A stretch of 64,000 bases of DNA from Schizophyllum amplum (lineage: Eukaryota > Basidiomycota > Agaricomycetes > Agaricales > Schizophyllaceae), in NCBI GenBank assembly GCA_007026445.1, contig VDMD01000002.1, positions 2,046,001 to 2,110,000 on the forward strand, given 5' to 3'. Positions 45,960 through 60,553 of the stretch are shown in pieces. The notes beneath the pieces were generated by a model. That model saw only the letters and a list, made by a program, of their open reading frames with translations, was not told the origin of the DNA and did no database searches. A program made the position numbers and the translations under genes. Every line of letters begins with the position of its first letter. Position 1 is the first letter of the stretch.

Positions 45960-48900
45960 ATGGACCTCCACATGAACGCCGACGCTGAGGACCAGCTTTC
46001 GCTGCTCTCCGTGAAGTCTGTGCAGCCGTCGCCAGATACCCTCAGCAGTATGTGATCATCCCATTCTTCTTTTGCGAACATGTTGCTGAAAGCGCGTCCA
46101 AGAGCTTGTCAAGCGTCTTCGCGCTCTCACACTTACCCTCTTACCGGTCGAAGTCGACCCCGAGAGTCTCAATGAACCCACCAGTCGGACGATCACGCCG
46201 GAAGTCATAGCGGCCTATCGAGCAGCAGCGGGAGACTTCGTCGAAGCGGTGTGTGCTGGTCATTCAGCGGAACACGTCAAGCTGACGATATTTTCCATAT
46301 TGTCAGCTCCCCTATTGTCTCCTTCGCGCAAGAGCACAGTTTGTTCGGGACGCGAATCATAATCCTGCCGACTATGACGAGAATTACGGTCGAGGTAGGA
46401 TTCAGCCTCCATCCGAAAATACGAGGGACTGACTTACGTTCGTAGCCGTCGCTTGCGAGGTTCTTGCTCGTCGTATTGTACATCTCTCCCCTCCGGATCG
46501 CATTCGCGTCATCATGTCGACGCGCTTCAAACACCGGGAGTCTGACGGAGACGAGAGCGACATGTCGAGTGCTCTAGAGCTTGCCATTGACACAAATTGG
46601 TAGGTATATGCTATTATATGGAACTCCTCCATCTGAAGAGGGACTTTCAACAGCACGATATTCTTGTCTTCCTCCGAAGCGCAGGACGGTAAGTGCTTGG
46701 TGGTGCAGGACTAGATGCTGATACTTATACTCGCACAGTGATCATGGCGCTTTGGCGTGGTGAACTCGTACAGCAGAACAACGAAAAGCATGATATTGAC
46801 TGTAAGCATCCTTTAGGTCTTGTTGCTGCTAGCTGACATAATCTATGTGCTTCAGACGTGCCATATAACGAGACGCGTGAAGCGACCTTCTGGGGCCACT
46901 TCCAGGCATCCAGGCTCTCCGTACCGCGGTAGGCATATATAGTTGTATGAGATACACACGAACTTATCCCTTGATAGATACCAGAACATATTCCGTGTCG
47001 TCGTTTGGCTACTCTTCCTTCTAGCATACTCACAAGCAGGTACACCTGTACGCATCATCATGGTCTGTGGGGGGAGTCTGACGTCCTTCCAGTTCGAGAG
47101 CCTCTCGAGAAGCTCCACTCAGATAGCATGCCCCTGGACGAATGGGAGGTCGTCCTTTACTTCTTGGCCACCTCCTTTTGCCTGGAAGGTATGTCTTAAC
47201 CCACTCTCACCCCTTTACTAGGGTATGGCCCCGCTCATCACACATCCGTAGATCTACACAAAGTCAGCGTTTCTCTCGTCCTCGTTTCAATGCCGTGGTG
47301 TTTACGCCAGGACAGTTTTTCAAGCTTTTGCGCTTCGTAACCTGGCGCGCGTTCACCTTCTGGAACATTGTCGCGCTCCTCACGGATTCCTTGCTCGTCA
47401 CCGCGTTTGCCCTGCGTATCATGAGCATGACGCTTGACGGCGACAGGATGGTCAGCACGCGTGTCAAGACTTTCCAAGTCCTCAGTTATGCGGCACCGTT
47501 AATCTGGTACGTTTAATCTCTGTAACGCGCTACGGGTACTCCAGCTGATGTTGTGCATTCAGGATGAGTACGTGCGCATGCATGCTGTCCTTAAACAGTG
47601 TCTGACGAAACGCAGAGCTCATTACCGTATTCGATGGCTACAAGTAGGTCCCTATATAAAAATTCAAGGTGAAGGCTGACCGGTTGCAGATACATAGGAA
47701 CTATGCAAATCTGTGTCGCTCGCATGCTGCAGGAGTCGGGCATATTCTTTGCTGTGGGATCTCAATCGTTATACATTTGGCGATGTGGATCATTGATCAC
47801 TTGCGCAGTTGCTGTCTGTTCTCGCTCTGGGCTTCGCCCAGGGCTTGTACGCTGTCGACGCGGCTGATGGGCAAGTTGAAGACGCGTCCACGGTATGTTT
47901 TTGCGATACACTTTTTTGGCCTGGCTGACTCGCGTCCAAGGTCGTCAATGTCTTGATTCAGGCACTTTTGCAGTAAGTTATGTTCATTTTCGTTTTTGTT
48001 TGACTTGCTTACGCGACCTCAGAGCCCCGAACTATGATATCTTCGCAGCAAGGTAAATTCCCTCCTTTCATTCGTTTGGGCGCATCCGTTTGACATCGCT
48101 ATAAGCCCTGCAAGTCTTTGGCTGTACTACCTGTACGTGTCGCGCGTTATTCTCGTCGACTCGGGCTGAGTAAGCTTTAGGTGGAACGTCGTAACGGCCG
48201 TTGTCCTGCTCAACGTGCTCATCTCGCTGTTCTCTTCGGCGTACGAGGACGTAAGCATTCTTTGGGTTGGCAGTGCCTTATTGGTGACTGACCCTACGTC
48301 CAGGTCATTGACAATGCAGAAGCACAATATCTCGCTTTCTTCGCGTCGAAGACAGTGGGCATGATCCGCGCTCCGGATCACTATGTGTATCTGCCGCCAG
48401 CCAATCTGTGCGTTCCCTCGAGTCTTGTGTTGCAGACTCTGACGGAGGCGAAACAGGCTCGAAATATTTTTCATCGCCCCGTTGGAGCTCTTAGGGCTAA
48501 GCAAGGAGAATTACGCGAAGGTGAGTGGCACGCTGCCACCTTATTTTCTGTGGAGACGTTGAGCAGCGCTGATTTGCCGTTATAGCTGAACCGCACCGTC
48601 ATGTCCATCTTGTTCTGCTTCCCGCTGATGGTGATTGCACTATACGAGTCAACGACGCTGAGCAACAAGAACACATGGATGAAGGACTGGCTGGTCGGCC
48701 CGGAGGCGGTGGACGACGAGTCGCCGGAGGTACGCTGATATCGGCAATTATTTCGCGTTGGCCACTGACTAGAGCTACTTCCATTGTGCGCTTCCTATCC
48801 TCACAGGCTCGCGATCCGCAGGTGGACGACGAGGAAGGCTTTATAAGCAAGGTGGCGTTCGACGACTTGATCAAGGTCTTCCCGAATACGCGACAGGTGT

Positions 48901-49056
48901 GTTTCTCGGTGTCAGTCCAGATAACGATGCTAACCGATGGATGTTCAGTCGAGCGAGGCCACGATTCTGAAGGAGGTTCACGAGCTGAGGCGGAAGCTCG
49001 ACCTTGTATTGGAGAGGCTCGACCCGGCGGCGTCGGGGTCGACGCTGAGGGCCTAG
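45960..49056 (+). CDS. YVC1: Vacuolar TRP-family cation channel (Yvc1/TRPY)
   Basis: Releases Ca2+ from the vacuole on osmotic shock in yeast. The start reads MDLHMNADAEDQLSLLSVKS, and the first intron joins to KLVKRLRALTLTLLPVEVDP. The cytosolic N domain includes VIMALWRGELVQQNNEKHDI. Membrane helices include the YQNIFRVVVWLLFLLAYSQA region, EWEVVLYFLATSFCLE, WNIVALLTDSLLVTAFALRI and QVLSYAAPLIW. Family hallmarks are YIGTMQICVARMLQESGIFF, ANYDIF-like pore sequence and LLNVLISLFSSAYEDVIDNA. The cytosolic tail has FFASKTVGMIRAPDHYVYLP and ends in coiled KEVHELRRKLDLVLERLDPA. There are more than a dozen introns. The size of about 700-800 residues fits. Confidence 0.93.
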
Positions 49057-49455
49057 TGATATGTGATATAGTCGGACACTCGATCTAGGAGATATAGGCC
49101 AACTCGGACATGAACGTTATGAACACTCGAATACTGACGTGGACGGTCTATATCTATACCTGCTCCAGGTTTCCACATGGAACTGAATGCGCGAAATGTA
49201 TGTGTGTTATCATCTCGTTAAACCAACGTGTGGCGCTGCCGGCTTGCAGACCCGTCACTTCTCCCGCGAGTTGCTCCTCCTACCAAGACGCCTATGTCCA
49301 GTCCTGCACGTCTCTTTGAACGAGTGCGATGATGCTGAAGGGGGTCCAAGACAGACATCAAGATGATAGTGAGCGCATGCTTGGCCGCACGACACACATT
49401 CAACATCCACTGCTATTTTACAACGTTGTTTCTTTCCACTCGTGAACTCCGCCAC
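49057..49455. other. Convergent intergenic region
   Basis: Spacer between the YVC1 and LEU2 stops. No feature recognised. Confidence 0.55.
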
Positions 49456-50913
<1,458 letters not shown>

Positions 50914-51147
50914 GGTGGGAAGGAAGAAGAGACAGTGCCAACTTCGACCTCGGCCGCAACCTTGACGTTAAGCGCTGTCGGATCTTCGGGGCGAACTGTC
51001 GGCCGATAGTGGACAAGGATTGAGATAAGATAAATTGGCCGATCGGACTGCTGATAACCACGTGCGGCAGGTTCATTAGCATCCATCTGATTTTCGTCTT
51101 CAGACTTCACCAATCTCTCAAGTCCTGCTTTACAAAACTATACTAGG

Positions 51148-52909
51148 ATGGCCGCCCCGCTAAGCACACCGCAATGCAAGCATCTTGTACTGGACGCAGG
51201 ACCTCTGCTCTCGCTCTCCCCGATCCGCGGCCTCGCCGAGACATACTACACAGTCCCCCAAGTCCTTGAAGAGCTCAGGGATCCCCGCGCCCGTCAACAC
51301 TTTGAACAGCTTGGCTTGAGCGCTGGCGTCAAGGTTGAAGTGCGCGCACCGGATGCCGCAAGCCTCGCAGAAGGTGAGCCATACTTCTGTCGTCCAAAAG
51401 AGCCCCTCGCTCATCCGCCACAGTCATCGCATGGGCGAAGAAGACTGGAGACTACTCTGTGCTATCGCAGGCCGATCTATGCGTCATTGCATTAACATAT
51501 GCGCTGCACCAAGAAGAGAAGAAAAAGGCAGCAAATGCAGCTAGCGAGGCGCGTCCAGTCCGCACAATTCGCGATGCGTGGCTGACCACATATAGTAGGC
51601 GCAACAAGAGCCAGCACCAGAAGAGCAAAACACCCCTGAGGCTTCTGAGCCTACCGCTTCTTCCGGATCAACCGCGCAGGACGACGAACAGCACGATCCC
51701 CCATCACCATCCCCCGAGCCCTCCCTTCCCTCCGATGACGAACGTGATGAGAGCGATCCAAGGGAGCCCACCAACCCCGACGACGCGGCAGAAACACTCG
51801 AAGACACCGAACCTCTCGACATCACCCTCGAGCGCGTCATCGATGATACGCCCGAGCTCCCCCAGATCAGCGCTCCTACCACCAGCCACTCGAATGCCCC
51901 GATCTACGAGAATCCCTCCGACGAAGACGACGATGAGGGCGAGTGGATCACCCCATCAAACGTCGGCCTGCACAAGTCTCGCGCGCTCGATCTGCTGCCG
52001 ACGAGCGAGCAGGAGCCGCAGACGGATGAGAAGGTCAGCTGTTCCAACGTGCACGATGTCCAGAGATGCTGAAGAGCTTTGCAGGTCGCCGCAGGCTGCA
52101 TGACCGCGGATTTCGCGATGCAGAACGTCATCTTGCAGATGGGTCTCAGTCTCGTGGGCGTTGAGGGCAAGCGCATTGCGCGCGTCAAGAGCTGGGTTTT
52201 ACGTTGCCATGCATGCTTCAAGTAAGCGCCTTGGTCACTGTTCCTCACGTTCCCTTTCGATCTCATCTCTTCCCCCCATCCCATTTCATCCCCCACGCTG
52301 CCCTCATTCGCGCATCTAATCCCCCTCCCTCAGAATCTGCAAGGACCAATCCAAAAAATTCTGCCCCTCCTGCGGGAACCCGACCCTCCTCCGTGCCTCC
52401 GTCACCGTCAGCGCGCCCGACGCCGCCTCGGACGCCCCCGCCATGGAGGTGCACCTCAAGCCGAACTTCCAATACCGCCTCCGCGGCACCAAGTACTCCA
52501 TCCCCGCGCCGAAGCCCGGCTCTGCGAAGACAGGCTCCCGCGAGGGGCTCATCCTGCGCGAGGACCAGGCAGAGTACATGCGCGCGAAGAAGCGCGCGGA
52601 CACGAAGCGCGAGCGCGAGGAGCAGCGCATGTTGAAGGGGATTTTGAACCGGGGTGCGGATGGTGCGTGCTGCTTCGGACTAACGTGGATTCATGGGGGC
52701 TCTGCCTCAGGATCTGGTCTCAATCGTGTTGTACTTATGCTCTCAAAGGTGCTGCTGCAGTTGGCAGCTGGATGGACCCGGATTGGGTGCCCGAGATGAT
52801 CACGGTGGGCGCGGGTGGGAAGGGCCGCACGTCGCGCAAAGACAATGATATGCCGACTATAGGATACGGCAGGAAAAATCCGAACGAGAGGCGGCGGAGC
52901 AGGAAGTGA
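51148..52909 (+). CDS. NOB1: 20S pre-rRNA endonuclease Nob1
   Basis: Cleaves site D to make mature 18S rRNA in cytoplasmic pre-40S particles. An N-terminal PIN domain is visible: CKHLVLDAGPLL (first acid), TYYTVPQVLEELRDPRAR, VIAWAKKTGDYSVLSQADL and CVIALTY, providing the acidic cluster. A long Glu/Asp/Pro-rich middle with weak conservation follows. The C-terminal zinc ribbon has RCHACFK and KFCPSCGNPTLLRASV, then NFQYRLRGTKYSIPAPK. The end is DWVPEMITVGAGGKGR and PNERRRSRK. Introns occur in the PIN domain, before the ribbon and near 52660. Confidence 0.95.
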
Positions 52910-53137
52910 GGGGCGTGGATGGGATGTGTATTATGTAGTGTCATTTCTTGCGATGTATCATGGTAGTTGAGATAGGTATTGAGGTTGCCATCTGCGCATC
53001 CTCAACTACCTGGCCTGTTGGAGTAACGATCGCAAAGGATGCGGACGAGGGAGGCGTCCATCGTTGCACGATCGCATAGCACATAGGTATCCAACATCCC
53101 CAAACCATATTGTACATTCCTGTCCGTTGATGAGGAC

Positions 53138-53837
53138 CTAGAGCGCGCGGTGCATGAAGCGGCGCTTCTGGAAGCTCATCCACCACTTGGACGGCTTGCC
53201 CGTCCCGTCCGCGTACAACCGCTCGATCAGCCGCGCCGCCAACTCCTGGCGCACCTGCGTCAGATACTGACGGAGGAACTCTGCAATGACAGCCATCCGT
53301 CAGCCACCCTACCCTCACCCGAACACCACGAACACGCACCGGAATCCGCGCGCCCCGCCGGCGGCGCGTAGTGCGCGTTGAGCGGGAAGCCCACGTCGCC
53401 CGGGACGGCGAACTGGTCGACGGCGAGCGTGTTGAGCATCTTCTGCGCCTCGATCTGCGAAGGCGGCGCGCGCGCGGCGCCGAGCTTTGCGAGGCAGTCG
53501 GAGACGAAGAGGATGAGGACGATGAGCTCGCGGTCCGCGGCGCCCTTGATCTCGAAGTTGCGGAAGAGCGAGTTGGCACGGAAGAGGTCGAGTGTTTCGT
53601 CGATGATGTCCGCCGTGTTGGGGTCGGCTGGGGGTGGGTTGCTGGTGAGGAATGGTGGGGGACGGTGGGAGGATGGGCACGCACCTATGGGGGCGGGACC
53701 GCGGATTCTGGTCTTGATGGGTAGGCAGGCCATGTTCCCCACCTGCCGGACGTCGGGCAGTTCGTTCAATGAGGAGTGGTATGCCTATGGTGATTCAGAT
53801 ATGTTGAAGTCACAGAAATGGCCTGACGCACGGGCAT
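53138..53837 (-). CDS. ARPC3: Arp2/3 complex subunit 3 (p21-Arc)
   Basis: Actin-nucleation complex subunit at cortical patches. The first coding exon is just six bases (ATGCCC, 53832-53837); across the intron it reads MPAYHSSLNELPDVRQVGN. Further segments are MACLPIKTRIRGPAP, DIIDETLDLFRANSLFRNFE, ADRELIVLILFVSDCLAKL and VPGDVGFPLNAHYAPPAG. The final exon encodes EFLRQYLTQVRQELAARLIE and PSKWWMSFQKRRFMHRAL. The animal protein starts with the same MPAYHSSL block, which supports the tiny exon. Four coding exons in total. Confidence 0.95.
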
Positions 53838-54070
53838 GGCTGCGGGGCGTCGTACAAAAGCCGGGAACGTGGAGGTGAAGGACAAGTGGTAGGAAAGGTC
53901 ATCTAATCTAATCGTTGACTGACGCTACTGTTTACGCTTTGACTACCGCGACTTCAGAAAGCGTTCAGACTTAGGCGCCCTCTGGTACAACTCAATACTA
54001 CCGTGACTGATAGGAAGGTCGTCCAAGGATCATCTATTTATTTAAAGGGCAATTGCAAGTACAATAATGT

Positions 54071-54946
54071 CTACGGATGAAGCTTGTTGAGGCCCAAGAA
54101 CGAGAAATAGGCAATTGACCCTGCTCCGGCATATATACAGACCCGCCCCCAGAACGGGCTCTCCGTCAGGAAGGGATAGGGGACTGATGAAGTCAGTACG
54201 AGGGTTTGTGAAAATAATGACGCGAAGACTCACAAACACCGTCGGTGTACTTCGCACAATGCTCCGCCCACCATGAATATCCGACTGTGCTCAATAGGAC
54301 GGCCACGCGGGCGCCAACGCGTACAGCTCCTGCAGAGTACTTGCGCTCGAAGACGAGGAAGTCGAGAAGTAGCGTCGCCGCTGGGCACGCGTGGAGGGAC
54401 AGGTCGATGTCGAGTGGGATGCGCATGAGCGCGAGCATCTCTGAGGACGAGGGTGTCGCCTCCCCGGGGCTGTCCTTCTCAAGAAGCAGTTGGGGCGCGA
54501 GAGAGAGCAGCGTCCAGTATATGGAGGATACGACGATGGAGACCTGCGGACCGATGAGCAGATGCGCTCGTGGTACGAGGAGCCCGCGTACCGGTAGCGA
54601 GACCATCATAACAGCACGCTTGACCGTGCGTATAGCTGGGGACAGACGTCAGTCTGAAAGGCACGCGAGCAAGCTGATCACTCACCCTGCACGGCAGGAA
54701 GTAGGTCGACCAGAAGGCTGACGACCATGGTCACGAATGCAATAGCGAGACTGCACGAAGTGCTCAGAATTGGGATACAATGTCCACAGGGAGGAATGCA
54801 TACCCCTGTATAGTGAGAAACCTGAAGTGGCCGCCATACTGAGTTGAGATGATCCCGTCGAGGGGGAGACCGCGCAGGCTGTTATAGCCGTACGCCATAA
54901 CGGCGGCGCTGGACGCGTGCAGGATAGCGGCGGGAACGTTGACCAT
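54071..54946 (-). CDS. AIG1/FAR-17a family membrane hydrolase-like protein
   Basis: Multi-pass membrane protein; mammalian members hydrolyse branched fatty-acid esters using a conserved Thr and His. The start MVNVPAAILHASSAAVMAYG is followed by YGGHFRFLTIQG, which holds the family's Thr. AIAFVTMVVSLLVDLLPAV, the VSIVVSSIYWTLLSLAP helix and DIDLSLHACPAATLLLDFLV with the family's His come next. The end is YAGAGSIAYFSFLGLNKLHP. Three introns. About 250 residues is normal. The fungal function is not established. Confidence 0.85.
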
Positions 54947-55315
54947 CGTGGTCGTGTGCAAGATGTGGATTGCATCCCGGGCGGCGGCTGCACGGGCGCC
55001 TCACAGTTCCCGGTCGTCGGGCAAGATGACACCCGCAGAGGCAGGTCATGTCGCGCGCTGCTCAATCATGACATCATGTCGGGTTGGCGGAATGCCACGC
55101 GTGCTGGACCCACACCGGGGCGCAGGCGACCGACTTGAGCGCAACATAACCATATGAGGGTGAGGGTGAAGATGAAGACAGGGTAGAGACAACCTACCAT
55201 GATCTCGATCAGGCGCAATGTATGAGCCAAAGCTATAAGAGTAAAAGGCGAGTCCTCGTTCGGAAGTACACTCCTTTTCAATTCCACGATGTCCATATAT
55301 TCCGAATTCGCATCC
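54947..55315. other. Intergenic region
   Basis: Promoter of the AIG1-like gene and 3' UTR of the peptidase. A minus frame from 55296 (MDIVELKRSVLPNED) ends at a good donor but joins nothing convincing. Confidence 0.45.
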
Positions 55316-58300
55316 TCATACCGCGATGCTCTCCGCCAACTCCATCAACTTCGCCGTCAGGCGCGCCGCCTCATACGCCGCCATCTCCTCATCCTCCTCA
55401 ATCGTAATCGCCTCCGTCAGCGCCGGGAACGTCGTTGCGCCATACCCTGCATTATATGGATCAGCATTCGCAAGCAAACAGCGTCCAGTCCAGTTCACTC
55501 ACCTAGCCACTTGCCAGGCGCCACACCGAGGTGGCGGTACCACTCGCGCTCAGGAATACCCTCCTCGGAGATGAATCCATGCTCGAACGAGCGCAGCTTG
55601 TGGTTCGCCGCCTGCACGCGCTTCGCTGCCTTGATGAACTCGGGCAGGGGCAGGTGGGGGATCTGCGAATGAGGATGGTGGTGCTCAGCATGGTGGTGCC
55701 CGCCGTGCTTGCCCTCCACCTCCTTCTCGTCGTGATGGTGGTGAGGATCGTGGTGCTCGCCCTCCATCCCCTTGCCCTCCTCGCGCTGCTGCTCGCGCTC
55801 CAGACGACGGTAAACCCACGCCTCCCAACTCCGCTCCTCCTCCACATACACAGGCGGCACACCGAACACGCTCTTCACCCATTGTGCCGCCCTGCCCAAG
55901 AACGACCCGCGCTTCTTCGCACACGCTGACATCGGCGGGATGGACGGGAGCTTCTTGAGCGCCTCGCGGAACGCTATCTCTGCCTCTATCTTCTCTTTGT
56001 CCAGGGCCACGCTCGCCGTCTGTACCGCGCCGATGGCCGCCTCGAGCTCCGCGAACTCCTTCAGCTCGGCGACCTGGGCGGTGGGGAGGAGGGAGCGGAC
56101 GCTGGCGAGGTAGTCGTCGAGCTCGTACGAGTATTGCGTGACGTTGAGGGGGAGGGCAATGCTGTCGGTGATGCGCAAGGCGAGAAGACTCAGGTGCTTG
56201 GCCACTGCGACGTGGCGATGGAAGCCGGGGTCCGCGTACAGCTCCTGCCAGCGCTGGGAGTCGTAGATGCTGTGAAGGATGTTCCGGTTAGCAGCTGTTC
56301 GCACCCATGACGATCGCTGAACTCACGAGTGATAGTGGTACGGCGCATCCGTGCCCTCAGCGCCACTGAAGCCCTGGTCACAGCTGGCGATCTAAGCAAT
56401 GTTGTTAGACTTCAATGGCACTGCAGATAATAATTCAGCGTACCCCGAGCCTCTGCAAGAAGACCGTGTAGTCGCTGCCGCTGCCCAGAGGGGTGATTCC
56501 CGTCCTAGACGCAAGGCGCTGAGCCTCAGCGTCTTGCATCGTGCCGAGGAAGTCGCTGTCGATAACATCGTCCGGGCTGCCGTACGGTCCAACATCATTA
56601 CGCGAGTCCCAAAGGCTCTTGCCTACAAGGATAAGAGTCAGCAGAGGTACCGTATACATGTCGCCACGACTGACCGTCGTACTCGACATCCATAGCCGTC
56701 TGCTTGATGAGGTTCGCCAGCGATGGCGAGCCTTGCGCATGCCACCGGGAGCCCGCGACCGAGACATCAACGTTGATGTAGGCGACAACGTACTTCGCCA
56801 GCCAATCCGCAAAATCCTCGCCGTACTCAGTCGAGCCGATAAGACCATACTGCATGTTTGCTCAGCATATAGGTGTTTGAGGTGGGTGCAAGATACGTAC
56901 CTCCTCGGCATCCCAGCTCGCGAAGAGCATCGTGCGCAGCGGACGCCAGCCCTGCCGGTAGAGCTCGCCGAAACCCTTGATCACCTCATGCAAGGAGACC
57001 GTGCCGCTCGTCGGGTCTGCAGCACCCATGACCCAAGCTACGGAGGCCACGTTAGCGCCGGCTCGAACGCACGGTGCAAAGCGCAACTAACCATCACGGT
57101 GGCAGCCCATGATGACAACCTCATCGCGCGTGTGGCCCGGGATGGCGGCCATGGTGTTCCAGATGGGCGTCACCTTGGTGTCGACTGTATTTGTTAGTAA
57201 GCGAGATCCTTCCATGGTAGCGTTCTAGCTCACCGTGATTCACGAGCTTGATCTTCTTCTCACTGGCCTTGCCGGAGAGCGACTTGACGCCATCCTCCTC
57301 AGTATAGATGTCGCCAATCTCCGCCATGAGCTTCTTGGCGTTGTTGTACGAGATCGGGAGGGAGGGGATCTGCGCAGATGTCAATGAGCGAATGCAGATG
57401 AGAGGGAAGTACACACCTTCGGAATGTTCTCGCCCTCTGTACGCTCAGCATCCTCGTACGCAGGATATCCGGGAGTGGTAGGGTCGCCGGGGTATGCAGA
57501 AAGGTACTGGACACTCCCACGCTGCACAGAGGTCGGATTGCGCGCAGGGCCAGCCGGGTAAGCTTCAAAGCCGTTCTCCGCGGTCACGTAGCCTGAGAAG
57601 AGTCAGGAAGAGCGCAGCGCAAGCCAGGACTTTGACGAACCATCATCCCGGGGGTCGTCATAGATGAGGACAGCTGAAGCGCCAAGCTCTTGCGCGCCTT
57701 TGATCTTGAGGCCGCGGAATATGCCACCGTAGCGGGTAAGGACGATCTTGCCAGTGAAGTCAACCCCCTTCTTTACAAGGGCTTTGTAGTCCTGCATGAG
57801 TTGATTAACATTCTGCATCATCTCTCGCTACGTCATGCCTAACCTCTTGCCTGCCGTATTCCGCGAAGACGACCTGACCGGTGGCCACGCCATCCTTGCT
57901 GAGACCGTGCCAGGTCGGGACCGAGTCGCGGTTGGCTGCTGCCTCGGGGTCGAGCGGATCGCCGTCCTCGACCAGATCCGCGGCCCATTCCACTTCGCCG
58001 TCGTCGGCCAGGATCTCTAGGCTGCGGTTGAGAGGCGTGTTCATGACCGGGTAGTAGACATCAATCCAGGCGGTGGGGTGGCGCGGGCCAAAGTGCGATG
58101 TGAGCAAGCGCGTCGAGAGCTGGGAGGCGCGCGTGCCCGCGGGAAAGATAGGCTCGACATGGGGCGCATGGATGCCGAACTCTTGCTGGAACAGCTCGAG
58201 AATCGTCTTTGCATCCTCAAAGTCCTCCGGGGCTCCCGCGAGATGCGGATGCGTCGCGTACTCGCGCGACGCAGCTAGCGCGCTCTCGTTGTTGGGCACC

Positions 58301-58604
58301 GAACTGTGGCGCAGGTCAGCACTAGCGCACGAGAAGCAAGGGATGCGCACAGGAGGATCTGCTCGCGCTCCGTCATGGAGAGCGGCGGGCGGGCGGTCAT
58401 CGCGCCCATCCCCCTCTTGTGCGGCGGGCGCTTCGTCGCGGTGTATATGAGTAGGCAGGTGAGGACGACGGTGAAGAGCTTGAGGTGCGTCAAGACACGC
58501 TTCGAGCGCCGCCGCTGCTGGACGACGGCGACGGCGACGTGCTGGGGGAGCTCATCCTCCCCCTTCTCAAGCAGCCGTTTCTCGGCTGCTGCTGGTAGAA
58601 TCAT
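55316..58604 (-). CDS. M28B metallopeptidase, glutamate carboxypeptidase II-like, with His-rich insert
   Basis: Type II membrane protein: basic N tail, then LKLFTVVLTCLLIYTATK. A PA domain follows (KIVLTRYGGIFRGLKIKGAQ, GASAVLIYDDP). The M28 zinc peptidase core has ligands in GCHRD, AADPTSG, WDAEEYGL (catalytic Glu plus ligand) and NVDVSVAG. The last His lies in the APYHYHS-type segment near 56330. The TFR-dimer domain at the C terminus includes LNVTQYSYELDDYLASVR and ends LMELAESIAV. Within it, an insert of about 35 residues is His/Glu/Gly-rich (HHDPHHHHDEKEVEG and GHHHAEHHHPHS). About nine introns. Likely vacuolar or surface carboxypeptidase; substrate unknown. Confidence 0.92.
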
Positions 58605-58891
58605 CGTGTTCGCCGCGAGAGACAAGGGGCAATCTCCCGCGGGATGGTATAATCGTTGCCGCGGCGTGGAGCGGACCGACTGCCGACCTCAGACTGAGAG
58701 AGTCGAACTTGAGGTCAACTTGAAGTTGACCTTCAACGATGCATGCATGGCCAAGACATGACCTTGCACGAATCATTCAGATTTTTTACTGAATTTACTC
58801 AAGTGCATATGCGGCCCTTTGCCTGCTTCCATTGGTACTCATAAACATGAGCGAGTACTAACGACCGTACCTCACAGGGCCATTCACATGG

Positions 58892-60553
58892 CTACGCCCA
58901 CTGTGTGCTGGACATGCTCAACGTCGAGGATTTCCTAATCTCGACCACACCCCGTTCCTTCTCCTTCTGCGGATGTCCACTCGCCTCCGACCCGCAACTG
59001 CTGCATCGGGACAGCACACCAATGTCTGGCGCCCCGGCGTCGTTTCCTCCACTAGCGAAACGCACAATCGGTCGCGGGCTTGAGGCAATTAACGTCGTAC
59101 TGCTGGCCGCAGAGGATCTATCGAGGCTTTGCCAGCCACTAGCCGGTGAGGATATGGAGCGCCTGCAGCTCGTGTCGTGCTGTGTACGCGATGAGGTGCC
59201 GTCAAACATCACTATAAAGTTTCTTTACCGCCGTAGTATTCGGGGACACAAACGACGGCGGCCTCTCCAGAGGTGGCATGATGGAAGTGCCTGCCCAGTC
59301 CCAGCCTCCGAGCGACACACGACCGAGATCCTGGCCCTTCATCCTTGCCCGTAATCTCTCTCGCGAGTTGAGCGTGCGCAGGAGTCCAATTGCATACAGT
59401 GGTCCGCAAATCAGAGCGAAGAGCAGGACAGGGAGATGACGTGCACTCTGGCGAGCAGATCAAACTTTCGCTGTGTGGGCAGTCGAAGGACAATTACGCA
59501 CCGTTTGATTATAGAGGACCACTGCAATGAACATGCACGCAGCGGGCAAGAAGGCTGCCTCCCAGGTGACAGCTATAACGTCCTTCACGACAGAGTCGGA
59601 CCCAGCGTTCCCGACCCTGGAGGAGTAGAGGCGCTGCGTTACTGCGTAGCCGTTAGCGGATTCCCATGACTTTATACCAGCGACGAACTGATCACAACGG
59701 AAGCACTATCAAGCACTGGCAGAATAAGTCAGGCAAATTATACAAAGATCGACCTGCACTACGCACCTAAGCTAGATAGCGTCCACATCGAAAAAGCAAC
59801 TGTGCTCTATGCTATGTCAGTATCTCCGCGTGTTACGCCGGACCGTCCACGTACCCATTCCGACAAACTTCTCTCCACGGCGTCCTATGAGACACATTCA
59901 GCTGAAATCAGAGCACCCGCAATGGTGTACAGACACTACTAGCCACGTCTTGCAGGAGCAATTGCATGCTGACGACCTGGTCCATCACAAATATGGTCAG
60001 CCGTCGATAGCCATTGTCAGAGTCGGGACCACGCACCAAACAAATCCACGCCGCCGCTGCCAAAGCGAGGATTGTGGCGAGGGGGTATAACACCCACGGG
60101 CTCCGCCGCGTCAGCTTCCAGCATCGCCGCAAGTAGAAGCCCTGGCAGATCGAGCAGATGATGCCGTTGAGGGTGAAATCCAGCCAGGTGAGACCGCTTG
60201 AGCTCTGCATGAGGTTCAGTTGTATGATCATCGATTGCCACGAAAGATAGTTGCCACGAATGAGAGAATGCATGGACACGCACCCAAGAGTTCATGTCTA
60301 TGAGCACATACCACGCTTTGTAGTACTGCAGCACCGTCTGCCCGCTGCAAGAGAACATCAGACGCTGCAAGCACACAGACAAGATAATTACGCACACAGA
60401 AAACGCGACGACGGTGCCCACCAGTGCCCGTTTCTTCCACGAGTCCACACCATAGTCACTGCTGTACTTGAGCGCCTGGGAAACAACGAATCCAAAAAGG
60501 AAGGAATGTATCAGCGCATCGACCAGATTCGTCCCATGAGCAGACTTCGACAT
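58892..60553 (-). CDS. DUF6534-type seven-helix membrane protein
   Basis: The spliced reading gives hydrophobic helices at NLVDALIHSFLFGFVVSQAL, RALVGTVVAFSVCVIIL, TVLQYYKAWYVLI, LDFTLNGIICSICQGFYLRR, WVLYPLATILALAAAAWICL, VIAVTWEAAFLPAACMFIAV and LPVLLFALICGPLYAIGLL. LNSRERLRARM follows, then a Ser-rich cytosolic tail (RRSISSPASGWQSLD to STLSMSSTQWA). The arrangement and the QGFYLRR and LNSRE segments are typical of this large basidiomycete family of unknown function. The last intron (about 59160-59215) was placed by frame. Exon borders are less certain than for other genes. Confidence 0.78.

Noticed and set aside
55066..55296. Short hydrophobic minus frame upstream of the AIG1-like gene
   Set aside because: It ends at a good donor, but no acceptor joins it in frame to a conserved exon, and it lies only about 20 bp past the peptidase stop.
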